Below, piece by piece: positions 16,839 through 25,106 of a stretch of DNA of 64,000 nucleotides. Below the pieces are notes generated by a model, which worked only from the letters and a program-made list of their open reading frames with translations, was not told where the DNA came from and did no database searches. The DNA lies in NCBI GenBank assembly GCA_035293985.1, contig DATGLS010000054.1, forward strand, positions 83,304-147,303, written 5' to 3'. The position numbers and the translations under genes were made by a program. The stretch's first letter is position 1. Every line of letters begins with the position of its first letter. Source of the DNA: JAVDCA01 sp035293985 (GTDB lineage Bacteria; Pseudomonadota; Alphaproteobacteria; Rhizobiales; Xanthobacteraceae).

Positions 16839-17594
16839 ATGACCGAGACCGGCAAGATCATCACGGCGGCTCTGCTCGTCATCGGCGACGAGATCCTGTC
16901 GGGGCGCACCAAGGACAAGAACATCGGCTACATCGCCGAGTATCTGACCACGATCGGCATCGACTTGTCAGAGGTGCGCGTCGTCCCCGACGTCGAGGAC
17001 GAGATCGTGGCGGCGATCAACGCGCTGCGCCGGCGCTACACTTATCTCTTCACCACCGGCGGCATCGGGCCGACGCACGACGACATCACGGCCGACTGCG
17101 TCGCCAAGGCGTTCGGCGTCACGATCGACCACGACCCGCGCGCGGTCGCGATCATGAAGGAGCGCTTCGCCCAGACCGGCTCGGAGATGAACGAGGCGCG
17201 CATGCGCATGGCGCGCATTCCGGCCGGGGCCGAGCTCGTGCTCAACAAGGTGTCGGCGGCGCCCGGGTTCTGGATCGGCAACGTCATCACCATGGCGGGC
17301 GTGCCGTCGATCATGCAGGCGATGCTCGACTACGTGGCGCCGAAGCTCGCGACCGGCACCAAGATGCTGTCGGAGAGCGTGCGCGGCGACGTGCGTGAGG
17401 GCGACATCGGCACCGAGCTCGGCGCGATCGCGAAGGCCCATCCCGACGTGATGATCGGCAGCTATCCGTTCGTCGACGAGCGCGGGCCGAACACCAACAT
17501 CGTGGTGCGCGCGCGCGATGCGGAGAAGCTCGCCGCCGCGAAGGCGGACGTCGAGGCGATGCTCGCACGGGTGCGCCCGACGATCGTGCGGTGA
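16839..17594 (+). CDS. CinA-like competence/damage-inducible protein A, MoaB/Mog-type domain only
   Basis: A 251-residue protein with AALLVIGDEILSGRTKDKN, LTTIGIDLSEVRVVPD, YLFTTGGIGPTHDDITADCVAKAF and LNKVSAAPGFWIGNV. These mark the MoaB/MogA-like N-terminal domain of CinA. The C-terminal nicotinamide-nucleotide deamidase domain is absent, a common short form in alphaproteobacteria. ATG at 16839 has AGGA upstream; the longer frame from 16695 runs through a repeat and is rejected. It ends 10 bases before a 36-base perfect palindrome. Its function may concern pyridine-nucleotide repair, but this is not certain. Confidence 0.9.
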   Translation: MTETGKIITAALLVIGDEILSGRTKDKNIGYIAEYLTTIGIDLSEVRVVPDVEDEIVAAINALRRRYTYLFTTGGIGPTHDDITADCVAKAFGVTIDHDPRAVAIMKERFAQTGSEMNEARMRMARIPAGAELVLNKVSAAPGFWIGNVITMAGVPSIMQAMLDYVAPKLATGTKMLSESVRGDVREGDIGTELGAIAKAHPDVMIGSYPFVDERGPNTNIVVRARDAEKLAAAKADVEAMLARVRPTIVR

Positions 17595-17604
17595 TCCGCT
17601 TTCC

Positions 17605-17640
17605 GCACCCTCCCCTGCAGGGCCCTGCAGGGGAGGGTGC
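17605..17640. repeat. 36-base perfect palindrome after cinA-like gene
   Basis: GCACCCTCCCCTGCAGGG is followed directly by its exact reverse complement, 18 bases each side with no spacer. It begins 10 bases after the cinA-like stop. It could form a very stable hairpin and act as a transcription terminator, although no T-run follows. Confidence 0.8.
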
Positions 17641-18012
17641 AGAGAGCGCGCGCGCCAGCGGCTCCGTCTCACATGCGATTCGTTGCATGAGTAAAGGAGT
17701 GTGTGGCGGCTGTGGATAACTCGGCGGTGTCATAGGCCGCCTGCAGCAGGATCGTACCGAAGCGTCGTCAAATCATCGGATCGAGTGATCTATCTGGCGC
17801 GAGTCGCGTTGCGGACCGAGCGCGTGCCGCAGCAATGCCGCAAATGGTGCGTCACTATGGAGATGCGGTGTCGCGGTCCGGTGGTGGAACCGGGCGATGC
17901 CGCCCTTCGAGGCGCGGCTGTGGCGCGCTCCTCGCGGTGATGGGGTCGGGCCATCGGGGGATGGTCGGGGTGAGGCGCAGACGTTCCAATAGCACCGTCA
18001 GGACGGTCAGCG
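17641..18012. other. 372-base spacer without a convincing gene
   Basis: Between the cinA-like palindrome and the S8 protease. Short open frames are present, but none has both a ribosome binding site and a plausible protein. TGTGGATAA at about 17711 matches a DnaA box on the minus strand, but it is single. The last part presumably holds the promoter and leader of the protease gene. Confidence 0.5.
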
Positions 18013-20043
18013 ATGCCGTTTGCTGAAGCTCGCCGTGAGGGGACGGCGGGGTCCGGATTTGCCTGGCTGCGCGGGGGGCGCCTCGCGATCGTCGCGTGCG
18101 CGCTCGCGTTCGCCGGCGCGCTCGCGCTGCCGGTCGAGGTCGCGGCGGCGAAATCGGGCCACCACGGCGCCAAGCACGCGGTGAAGAAGAGCGACGACGA
18201 CGACAACAACAGCGACGCCAGCAACAGCGCCGGCAATGCGACCGCGTCGCCGGCCGCGACGCTCAACGGCGAGACCAACGCGGCCGAGCCCGCGCCGAGC
18301 GTGAGCGTCACCACCACGCGCAACGGCACGGGCGGCAACCTGCTGGGCGACCACGGCTCGAACGCGCCGCGCCTCGGCGTCGAGGTCAACAACAGCGGCG
18401 CGAGCGTCAACGCCAGCATTCCGCTCGGTGCCCACCATGCGCTCGAGCCGCCGCACAATCGCATCAGCCATCCGGTGCTGACGATCCCGTTCGAGCATCA
18501 TCCCGCCGGGCTCGCGCATGTGCTCTCGCCCACGACCCCCTCGCACGCGCTGTCCTATGGCGACACCGGCACGCCGCTGTTCGGCGGCGGCAATCATGCG
18601 CTCACCAACCGGCTGATCCGCAGCGTCACCACCACCTACTCGGACCACTTCGTCAACCACCTGACCCATTCGCTGCGCATGCAGGAGCCGGGCGGGATGC
18701 GCGAGGTCAGCATTCCGAGCGCCAGTGCGGGCGCGCCGCACGACCTCGCGACGCGTCTGCAGGAGGCGAAGCACGCGATCGCCGCCGCGGCGGGTCCGCG
18801 CGCCGGGACGGCGGCGCCGCGCAGCCCGGCGGCCGTCGTCAACAACCGCTTCGCCGGCATCAGCGGCAATGCGCTCGAGGCGCGCATGTTCACGGTGCCG
18901 GCGCCCGGCGAGACGCGCTACGTGCCGAACGAGATCGTGGTCGGCGCGCCGGCCGGGCTCTCGACCGAGCAGGTTGCCGACATCGCGCGCCGCAACGGGC
19001 TCGAGCCGATCGCGGGCGGCACGTTCTCGGCGGCGGGCGTGACGCTGCAGCGCTGGCGCGTGCCCGCCGACCGGCCGATCGGCGACGTCATCCGCTCGCT
19101 GCAGGCCGAGCCCGGCCTGCAGAGCGCGCAGCCGAACTTCCGCTTCAAGCTCGCCCAGGCGGCGGCGGTCTCGGAGCAGCCGGCGGACGGCTTCTCGGCG
19201 CAGTATGCGCCCGCGAAGCTGCATCTCGCGCAGGCGCATCGGCTGAGCAACGGCGCCGGTGTGCTCATCGCCGTGATCGACACCGGCATCGACCGCACGC
19301 ATCCCGAGCTCACCGGCGCGATCGCGGCGAGCTTCGACGCGATCGGCGCGCGCGAGCCGCCCGACGCGCACGGCACCGCGATCGCGGGCGCGATCTTCGC
19401 GCATGGCCGGCTGACGGGCGTCGCGCCGGGCGCGCGGCTGCTCGCGATCCGCGCCTTCTCGACCGCCGGCCCCGACGCCGAGGCGACCACCATGACGATC
19501 GTGCGCAGCATCGAGTGGGCGCAGGCGCACGGCGCGCGGGTGATCAACATGAGCTTCGCGGGCGCGCATGATCCGGTGATCAGCCGCGCGCTCGCGCAGG
19601 CGCGCGCCCGCGGCATCGTGCTGATCGCCGCCGCCGGCAATGCGGGGCCCGACTCGCCGCCGCTCTATCCGGCGGCGGATGCGAACGTGATCGCGGTGTC
19701 GGCGACCGACATCGACGACCACCTGCTCGACGTCGCCAACCGCGGCCGGCAGATCGCGATCGCGGCGCCGGGCGTCGACGTGCTGCTGCCCGCCCCGCAT
19801 GCGCGCTACCAGCTCGCGACCGGCACCTCGTTCGCGGCCGCCCACGTCGCCGGCATCGCGGCGCTGATGCTGGCGCGGAACCCGCACCTCACCCCCGACG
19901 ACCTGCGCGCCGAGCTCGTCGCGACCGCGCGCGACCTCGGCCCCAAGGGCCGCGACGACATGTTCGGCGCCGGCCTCGCCGACGCCTACAAGGCGGTGGT
20001 CGCCGCGACGGGCGCCACCCCGCAGACGGTCGCGGCGAAGTAA
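18013..20043 (+). CDS. Exported subtilisin-like (S8) serine protease
   Basis: A 676-residue protein. A long N-terminal signal or anchor ends near VEVAAA, followed by a low-complexity linker rich in Asp, Asn, Ser and Ala (KKSDDDDNNSDASNSAGN). A fervidolysin-like N-terminal region follows (YVPNEIVVG, RNGLEPI, LQSAQPNFRF). The catalytic domain has Asp423 (AVIDTGID), His453 (DAHGTA), oxyanion Asn543 (AAGNAGP) and Ser606 (GTSFAAAH). All four are present, so an active secreted or periplasmic protease is predicted. No partner genes adjoin it. The exact start is uncertain because the leader is unusually long. Confidence 0.92.
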   Translation: MPFAEARREGTAGSGFAWLRGGRLAIVACALAFAGALALPVEVAAAKSGHHGAKHAVKKSDDDDNNSDASNSAGNATASPAATLNGETNAAEPAPSVSVTTTRNGTGGNLLGDHGSNAPRLGVEVNNSGASVNASIPLGAHHALEPPHNRISHPVLTIPFEHHPAGLAHVLSPTTPSHALSYGDTGTPLFGGGNHALTNRLIRSVTTTYSDHFVNHLTHSLRMQEPGGMREVSIPSASAGAPHDLATRLQEAKHAIAAAAGPRAGTAAPRSPAAVVNNRFAGISGNALEARMFTVPAPGETRYVPNEIVVGAPAGLSTEQVADIARRNGLEPIAGGTFSAAGVTLQRWRVPADRPIGDVIRSLQAEPGLQSAQPNFRFKLAQAAAVSEQPADGFSAQYAPAKLHLAQAHRLSNGAGVLIAVIDTGIDRTHPELTGAIAASFDAIGAREPPDAHGTAIAGAIFAHGRLTGVAPGARLLAIRAFSTAGPDAEATTMTIVRSIEWAQAHGARVINMSFAGAHDPVISRALAQARARGIVLIAAAGNAGPDSPPLYPAADANVIAVSATDIDDHLLDVANRGRQIAIAAPGVDVLLPAPHARYQLATGTSFAAAHVAGIAALMLARNPHLTPDDLRAELVATARDLGPKGRDDMFGAGLADAYKAVVAATGATPQTVAAK

Positions 20044-20077
20044 TCAACAGAGAAGAGAAACCGTCAGCACGAAAACG

Positions 20078-20225
20078 TCATGGCCGGGCTTGTCCAGGCT
20101 TGTCCCGGCCGTCCCCGTCTTGCTTGATGGCGCGCGTCGGGTGGGCAAAGGCGGCCGAGCCACCGCGGCCTGTGGCAGGCCGCCACCCGGGCCGCCTTTG
20201 CCCACCTCGACGGCGTGCCAGGACG
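20078..20225. repeat. Composite repeat: CGTCATGGCCGGGCTTG half plus GTGGGCAAAGGCGG palindrome
   Basis: CGTCATGGCCGGGCTTGTCC up to CCCGTCTTGC matches the left arm of the 8437 palindrome. It is followed by GTGGGCAAAGGCGGCC and its inverted partner GGCCGCCTTTGCCCAC around GCGGCCTGTGGCAGGCCGC. The second part resembles elements at 53519-53625, 59268-59365 and 59900-60002, and appears to be inserted into the first. Confidence 0.75.
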
Positions 20226-20240
20226 TGAAAAGGAGGCGCC

Positions 20241-20738
20241 ATGACCGCGCCGGCGACACCCGAGAAGCACTTTCCCGTCTCGTGGGACCAGTTCCACCGC
20301 GATGCGCGCGCGCTCACCTGGCGGCTTGCCGGCGCGGGGCCGTTCGAGGCGATCGTCGCGGTGACGCGCGGCGGGCTGGTGCCGGCCGCGATCGTCGCGC
20401 GCGAGCTCGGCATCCGCGTGATCGAGACCGTGTGCGTCGCGAGCTACAGCCACCAGGCGCAGGGCGAGCTGCGCCTGCTCAAGGGCGTGGCGGATGGCAT
20501 CCGCAGCCAGGACGGCGAGCGCGTGCTGATCGTCGACGACCTCGTCGACACCGGCAAGACCGCCCGCATGGTGCGCGAGATCCTGCCGAAGGCGCATTTC
20601 GCGACCGTCTATGCAAAGCCGATGGGCCGGCCGCTGGTCGACACCTTCATCACCGAGGTGTCGCAGGACACCTGGATCTTCTTTCCCTGGGACACCGGCC
20701 TCGCGTTCCAGCCGCCGATCCGTCCCGGGGGCGAGTAG
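20241..20738 (+). CDS. gpt: Xanthine phosphoribosyltransferase
   Basis: A 165-residue protein that aligns by eye with E. coli Gpt throughout: VSWDQFHRDARAL, VAVTRGGLVPAAIVARELGIR, the PRPP-binding motif VLIVDDLVDTGKTA, YAKPMGRPLVD and QDTWIFFPWD. It salvages xanthine and guanine by transfer of phosphoribose from PRPP in the cytoplasm. AGGAGG lies just before the ATG. The gene stands alone between repeats. Confidence 0.95.
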   Translation: MTAPATPEKHFPVSWDQFHRDARALTWRLAGAGPFEAIVAVTRGGLVPAAIVARELGIRVIETVCVASYSHQAQGELRLLKGVADGIRSQDGERVLIVDDLVDTGKTARMVREILPKAHFATVYAKPMGRPLVDTFITEVSQDTWIFFPWDTGLAFQPPIRPGGE

Positions 20739-20892
20739 GCTGCTGATTCTGCTGCTGTTATCCCAGTTGGGTCACGCTGCCAAAATTGGTCACGGGCTGG
20801 CCGCGGCGGGGATCCACTGACATCATTCGATTTTCCAGCTTTGATTTGCGCCGCAGCTCCCCGATCGAGGCGATTGGCATCTCGAACTTGGC

Positions 20893-21017
20893 TTCGTTCG
20901 GGCCGTTTGGCTTCGTTCGGGCCGTTTGGCTTCGTTCGGGCCGTTTGGCTTCGTTCGGGCCGTTTGGCTTCGTTCGGGCCCGTTTGGCTTCGTTCGGGCC
21001 CGTTTGGCTTCGTTCGG
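20893..21017. repeat. Tandem repeat of a 19-20 base unit
   Basis: Six full copies of TTCGTTCGGGCCGTTTGGC and a partial seventh. Copies 1-4 are 19 bases long and identical; copies 5 and 6 carry an extra C (20 bases). There are no spacers, so this is not a CRISPR. A CGTCATGCCCGC/GGGCATCCACGTCTT repeat half follows at about 21048-21090. It lies between gpt and the cupin gene. Confidence 0.95.
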
Positions 21018-21304
21018 TCAGATCGCGTTTGTCCACCGCCTCCGCCGTCATGCCCGCATTCGCGTCGCGAAGGCGGGCATCCACGTCTTTGCCGCCGCGA
21101 GGGCAAATGCGCCGTAGCAGCGGCCCCCGTCCCGGCAGACATTCTATCAACCCGGCCTGCCATGCGCAAGAACATTCAGTGAACACCGATGCCGCCCGCC
21201 GCGCGATCCGCTATCATCGCGCCGACCCGACTTTTGGCGCGTGTCCTGTTTCGGCGAACCGGGGACCGCTTCGCCGGGACATGTGCAAACCAAGGAGGAA
21301 AACC

Positions 21305-21757
21305 ATGGACGCCGTCGCTCCCAAGCATCCCGCCAGCGCCGACCAGCATTCGCACGTCGTGCGCCCGGCGCAGATGGAATGGCAGAAGACGCGCTTCGCC
21401 GGCTGCGAGGCGAAGACGCTGCTGTTCGACAAGTCGACCGGCCTCGTCACCGCGCTGATGCGCTTCGCCCCCGGCGCCGTGCTGCCCGACCATGAGCACG
21501 TCAAGATCGAGCAGACCTACGTGCTCGAAGGCCGCCTGGTCGACAAGGAAGGCCCGGCCGCCGGCATCGAGGCGAAGCAGGGCGAGTTCGTCTGGCGCGA
21601 GCCCGGCAGCCGCCACGTCGCCTGGTGCCCCGAGGGCGGCCTGATGCTCGCCATGTTCCAAATCCCGAACAAGTTCTTCGAGAAGGACGGCCGGGTGACG
21701 GACGCGAACGGGCAGGATTGGGAGAGTGTATGGGGCGAGATGATGGAGGCGGAGTAG
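21305..21757 (+). CDS. Cupin domain protein (ChrR-like)
   Basis: A 150-residue single-domain cupin with PGAVLPDHEHVKIEQTYVLEG (cupin motif 1 with His, His and Glu) and GEFVWREPGSRHVAWCPEGG (motif 2 with His). It resembles the cupin domain of ChrR-type proteins, without the anti-sigma part. Metal binding is likely from the His/Glu set. AAGGAGGAAAACC precedes the ATG, a strong ribosome binding site. It is monocistronic, and its substrate is unknown. Confidence 0.88.
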   Translation: MDAVAPKHPASADQHSHVVRPAQMEWQKTRFAGCEAKTLLFDKSTGLVTALMRFAPGAVLPDHEHVKIEQTYVLEGRLVDKEGPAAGIEAKQGEFVWREPGSRHVAWCPEGGLMLAMFQIPNKFFEKDGRVTDANGQDWESVWGEMMEAE

Positions 21758-22012
21758 CCGCTTTCGCTCGCGGTGCGAGCTACGGCGCGACAAGGTCCGC
21801 CTTCGCGCGGCGGGCCACGGCGGCCAGGGCCGCGAGCACCCATCATAAACCCGTCACCCTGAGGCGGCCGCGCGAAGCGCGGCCCTCCAAGGGCGAGGGC
21901 CGGTGAGGGGCCGCTTGCTCCAGGCTTTCTTCACTGCCGCATGCTAGAAGCGCGGCGTCCGGGCTACGGCGGACATCCGCCTTCGCTCGCTGTGCGAGCT
22001 ACGGCGCGACAA
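21758..22012. repeat. CGCTCGCTGTGCGAGCTACGGCG repeats and CCCTGAGGC element
   Basis: TTTCGCTCGCGGTGCGAGCT followed by ACGGCGCGACAAGGTCCGCC at about 21762 recurs as CTTCGCTCGCTGTGCGAGCT plus ACGGCGCGACAAGAGCG at about 21980. Each carries a CGCTCG-N-CGAGC hairpin. Between them lies a CCGTCACCCTGAGGC element. The second copy ends immediately before the tRNA gene. Confidence 0.75.
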
Positions 22013-22014
22013 GA

Positions 22015-22102
22015 GCGGGCGTGGCGAAATGGTAGACGCAAGGGACTTAAAATCCCTCGGCGCGAAAGCGCTGTGCCGGTTCGAGTCCGGCCGCCCGCAC
22101 CA
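22015..22102 (+). tRNA. tRNA-Leu (anticodon UAA)
   Basis: A complete class II tRNA of 88 bases including the encoded CCA. The acceptor stem GCGGGCG pairs with CGCCCGC, discriminator A, then CCA. The anticodon stem AGGGA/TCCCT encloses CTTAAAA, giving anticodon TAA. A long variable arm (CGGCGCGAAAGCGCTG) and a T arm CCGGTTCGAGTCCGG follow. It marks the left edge of AT-richer accessory DNA, as expected of a tRNA-associated island. Confidence 0.97.
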
Positions 22103-22351
22103 ACATTCATCCCATATAGGATCGAAGCCTCATTCGAGGGCACCATCTCCACAGGCCGACCAAAATGAGGCCAGGCCAACATCCTGCAGATTTTGCGCCA
22201 CCGCCATGCGGCCCTCCCGTAGTGCTCGCGCCGGCCGTAGGCCCGGCTCGGGACTCGCCGATTTGGCGCTTGCCTAAACTGAAAAATAAGCCTCTCGCTC
22301 CCTATATTGGATCGTGTACAGTTTGGATTCGGAGTAGGATCGGGGAACACG

Positions 22352-22549
22352 ATGACGGACGCGCTACGCACACTGCTGGAAGCTGCAAAGAAGGCCCAAC
22401 CCACCGCGGAACAACGGGAGCAGCAGCGGCGGAGCTTTGCCTTTGGCAATACCGCGTTCGAAAACAGTCTGATCACGAGAGAGATGGTGGATCGTCAGGC
22501 TGAGCAGCTTGCGCGAGAGGTCCATGACCAACTCGCCGTCCGAAAATAA
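22352..22549 (+). CDS. Small Fic-associated protein, candidate antitoxin
   Basis: A 65-residue, charged, probably helical protein with EQREQQRRSFAFGNTAFENS and ITREMVDRQAEQLAREVH. It overlaps the following Fic gene by 26 bases. Small proteins directly upstream of Fic toxins are usually VbhA-type antitoxins, whose inhibitory motif is (S/T)xxxE(G/N). Here the nearest match is NTAFEN, with Asn in place of Ser/Thr, so the motif is degenerate or of another subtype. Antitoxin function is inference from position. Confidence 0.78.
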   Translation: MTDALRTLLEAAKKAQPTAEQREQQRRSFAFGNTAFENSLITREMVDRQAEQLAREVHDQLAVRK

Positions 22550-23213
22550 GAAGCGGGACAGCAGGGCGCTTGAGCCGGATCTAATTACAGACCCTCAGCA
22601 GAAGGCTGAAGCCGAAGCCCGGAACGGGCTTCGGCAATATGACGCAGGCATTCGATCAATCCAAACGGCGCTTGAGCGGGGCTCGTTCAAGCTCCGGCTG
22701 TCGCTGATTCTAGCATTACATCGCGAAGCTCTCGCGGGGATCAGTACGTATGCGGGAAATTTTCGACCCGCTGGCGTGGCGATCCGGGGGAGCAAGCATG
22801 AACCGCCGGGTGCTCACCTAGTGCCCGAGTTGGTTGAGGAACTGTGCGATTATGTGAACGACAATTGGGATAAAGCGAGCCCGATCCATTTAGGGGCCTA
22901 CCTGATGTGGCGACTGAATTGGATCCATCCGTTTGCCGATGGCAACGGCAGGACTTCTCGGATTCTGTCCTATGTTGTTCTTTCAATTCGGGCTGGGTTC
23001 GTCGTGCCGGGCACCCCAACCATTCCTGACCAGATCGTCAGCAATCGCGACCCCTACTTTGAGGCGTTGGATGCGGCCGACGAGGCGTATAGCAAGAGGA
23101 ACGTCATTGACGTGACGAAGATGGAAGGTTTGATCGGAGCCCTGCTCGCGAACCAACTCGCCGAGTTCTACAAAGCTGTAGGAGGCAGGCTACCGGGTGA
23201 AGAGCCGCGATAA
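22524..23213 (+). CDS. Fic family protein (predicted AMP transferase toxin)
   Basis: A 229-residue protein with a canonical Fic motif HPFADGNGRTSR at residues 135-146, including the catalytic His, and the upstream GNFRPAGVAI flap. Fic enzymes usually transfer AMP from ATP to target Tyr, Ser or Thr residues. No internal inhibitory motif is obvious, so it would be a class I protein needing a separate antitoxin. The 65-residue protein encoded just upstream, overlapping by 26 bases, is the natural candidate. GC content is visibly lower than in the flanking core genes, suggesting transfer. Confidence 0.9.
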   Translation: MTNSPSENKKRDSRALEPDLITDPQQKAEAEARNGLRQYDAGIRSIQTALERGSFKLRLSLILALHREALAGISTYAGNFRPAGVAIRGSKHEPPGAHLVPELVEELCDYVNDNWDKASPIHLGAYLMWRLNWIHPFADGNGRTSRILSYVVLSIRAGFVVPGTPTIPDQIVSNRDPYFEALDAADEAYSKRNVIDVTKMEGLIGALLANQLAEFYKAVGGRLPGEEPR

Positions 23214-23301
23214 GGCACGCTCCTCGGGCTCATGCAGTCGACACGCCACTCTACTCGACCGGTTTGTTGCGGGCTGCACGGTGCCCTCGGAATGCCGACC
23301 T

Positions 23302-23880
23302 TCACGCGCCCCGCGTCGAACGAGGAAGGCTCGCGCATTGCGATGCTTTCTCGTCTCCGATTAAGTCTACAACCACTCGAGATGGCGCGGCAAACCCGCA
23401 TGCGCGCGGCGATAAGCGCTCCTAAGACCGCAACGCTCAGCGCCGGCTCCGGAGCAACTTCCCGACAGGCTCATACGCAAGCAGATCGACCGTAGCGGCA
23501 AGGAACACCTCCCTATATCGTTCGGCGCAGATGCGACTTGCTTTGCGCTCATCGATCACTGCGACTGCCCTGGTTTCAACGCATAACCGATAGTGGCGGC
23601 CTTCCCGTCATCCAGTGTCACAGCGGCGTCGCTGATCACGAGTCTTCGAAGCATTTCCAACCGATCGCTCCAAGAGACACCACCCGAAAGAAACCCAATT
23701 CAGCCAGCCGCTGCGTGAGCTCGGCATCTTTACGCCCCTTTGGCACTGTTCCTCAACTCTCCCATAACGACATCGGACACGACAATGCGTTGGCCAAAAC
23801 ACGACAGGATGTCGACGGCCTGCCCTGTCGCGTTCAAATTGATGGCGGTACTCGCGTCTAGTGCGATTTTGGTTGGATCG
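23302..23880 (-). pseudogene. PIN-domain toxin-like pseudogene with several frameshifts
   Basis: Translating the minus strand in changing frames gives consecutive pieces of a PIN-domain protein: ALDASTAINL and VVSDVVMGEL (about 23870-23735), DAELTQRLAELGFFRVVSL (to about 23677), VISDAAVTLDDGKAATIGYA (to about 23580), AVAVIDERKASRI (to about 23440), and VVDLIGDEKASQ near the end. At least four frame changes are needed, so it cannot make a functional protein. The pieces keep their order and the PIN-like acidic positions. No antitoxin gene adjoins it. Family assignment is by eye. Confidence 0.68.
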
Positions 23881-23912
23881 CCTGTTTCCGCTCTTAGCAA
23901 AGGGAGTTTTTG

Positions 23913-24236
23913 TTATCGTTGCTTTCGTAGCTTTTTCACCCGGGGCTCCCCGGGGCATGCAGGCGTCCATCCCTCCTTCCGCAACTCGCCGCATACAGGG
24001 TGCGGATAACAATTATTTTCCAAATTCACCCAATTTGCATGTGCGTTGCACTCCTGGAAAGCGCGCCAACCACTTAGTCCGTGCCGTAGAATGCGATTGT
24101 ACATGCAGGCGTTAGCGTCGTGGTCTTGTTTAAGAAATCTCAGGTCATCATTCATCGACCGGATGTCGCACTCCGCAGCCTTCCCCTCGCGGACAAAACA
24201 AAAAGCAATAACAGCCAACACCAAGCCGCACTTCAT
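23913..24236 (-). CDS. Small exported cysteine-containing protein, unknown
   Basis: A 107-residue protein starting with a signal peptide (MKCGLVLAVIAFCFVREGKA) and a mature part with Cys in AECDIR, NACMYN, QECNAH, NNCYPH, PVCGEL and PACPG. Six mature cysteines suggest disulfide bonds in the periplasm or outside the cell. AAGGAGGAA precedes the ATG at 24236, which makes this a convincing gene. An upstream ATG at 24257 is less likely. I do not recognise the family. It is next to the PIN pseudogene in the AT-richer segment. Confidence 0.8.
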   Translation of the reverse strand: MKCGLVLAVIAFCFVREGKAAECDIRSMNDDLRFLKQDHDANACMYNRILRHGLSGWRAFQECNAHANWVNLENNCYPHPVCGELRKEGWTPACPGEPRVKKLRKQR

Positions 24237-24383
24237 ATTCTTCCTCCTTGACAGCAACGTTCACCCATTGTGGGCAACGTGGCACATCAGGGGTTGACTT
24301 GCAAGGCGACCGGCGCAGTTCCGCTCTGACGTTTTCTTATTGCCGTAGCCATCTGTTAGGGATGCATTAGAATGTAGTTCGAG

Positions 24384-24410
24384 AGCCGTGGCGTTCTCAC
24401 GGCTATTTTT
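24384..24410 (+). terminator. Rho-independent terminator without an obvious upstream gene
   Basis: AGCCGTG-GCGTTCT-CACGGCT is a 7-base-pair stem with a 7-base loop, followed by ATTTTT on the plus strand. No plus-strand coding frame ends nearby, so it may end a small untranslated RNA or be left over from a lost gene. Confidence 0.7.
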
Positions 24411-24554
24411 GTTGTCCGCTTTGACGATAAACGCATCTCAACCTTAAATACAATCCCCTTCTGAAGTTTCTAATAAGCGGGATCAACAGCGGCTGCATTA
24501 CGATCTGCTTCCATAAAAACACGATGGATAAGCCGAATCCGTTCACGCACGAAG

Positions 24555-24881
24555 GTGCGCGAAAAAATTATCAGACGAGCGACTATCGCAGTACATGGCA
24601 TAGACCCCAAGCGCTTGGCGGCTCAATATGGTGTTCGCGTCTGCGCCACGGACGAGATGGTCCACCCGCATGGCCTGCGGACGCTCCCCGAGAAACGCCC
24701 GTTCGCTTGCGCGGTCGATGAGATGGACATGCACGCGCGTTGGCTGAATATCGCCGGGAAGACCAGCAACCCTGAAGGCGCTCTGCAAAACCTACTTGTG
24801 CGCGATGCGCTGTTCACCGATCATGTGAGGAAGGGAGAGGGCCGGCCTTCCTGCGATCGCGGTCGACGCCTCGATGAGTGA
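24555..24881 (+). CDS. Uncertain open frame, 108 residues
   Basis: The frame starts GTG and encodes IAVHGIDPKRLAAQYGVRV, followed by DEMVHPHGLRTLP and KTSNPEGALQNLL. The N-terminal stretch is vaguely like the entry to ImmA/IrrE-type domains, but no HExxH is present. No ribosome binding site stands out. The surrounding 24411-25100 holds nothing better apart from a truncated GC-rich repeat at about 24909-24962. It may be a remnant of a mobile-element gene. Confidence 0.3.
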   Translation: MREKIIRRATIAVHGIDPKRLAAQYGVRVCATDEMVHPHGLRTLPEKRPFACAVDEMDMHARWLNIAGKTSNPEGALQNLLVRDALFTDHVRKGEGRPSCDRGRRLDE

Positions 24882-25106
24882 AGATTCTCTGGTTGAACGC
24901 GTTGCCAGGCGAGAGCAAGCGGCTCCCCATCTTGCGCGCGGGGGAGGGGAGCGCAGGCGGCGCGCGCGGTCGAGATCGGCGCCGTGCGTCTTGAAGCGCC
25001 GCGCTTCAGGCGCGGCGTTGAGTCGAAGTGCGAGATGCTCCCCCGCGACCCAACGCTGTCTCTGCAGAATGCTACGACCATCCAGGGCGCCGCCCGAGCG
25101 GCGGCT

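Noticed and set aside
17708..17722. Perfect DnaA box (TGTGGATAA) as part of an origin
   Set aside because: Only one box is seen and no dnaA, AT-rich unwinding region or origin neighbours are present.
20893..21017. CRISPR-like array
   Set aside because: The copies are directly adjacent with no spacers and there are no cas genes.
22015..22102. Duplicated tRNA 3' end marking the right border of an island
   Set aside because: I searched by eye for the T-arm and acceptor sequence downstream and found no second copy in the window.
24411..24550. Coding region just after the orphan terminator
   Set aside because: Only short frames without ribosome binding sites or recognisable protein sequence are present.
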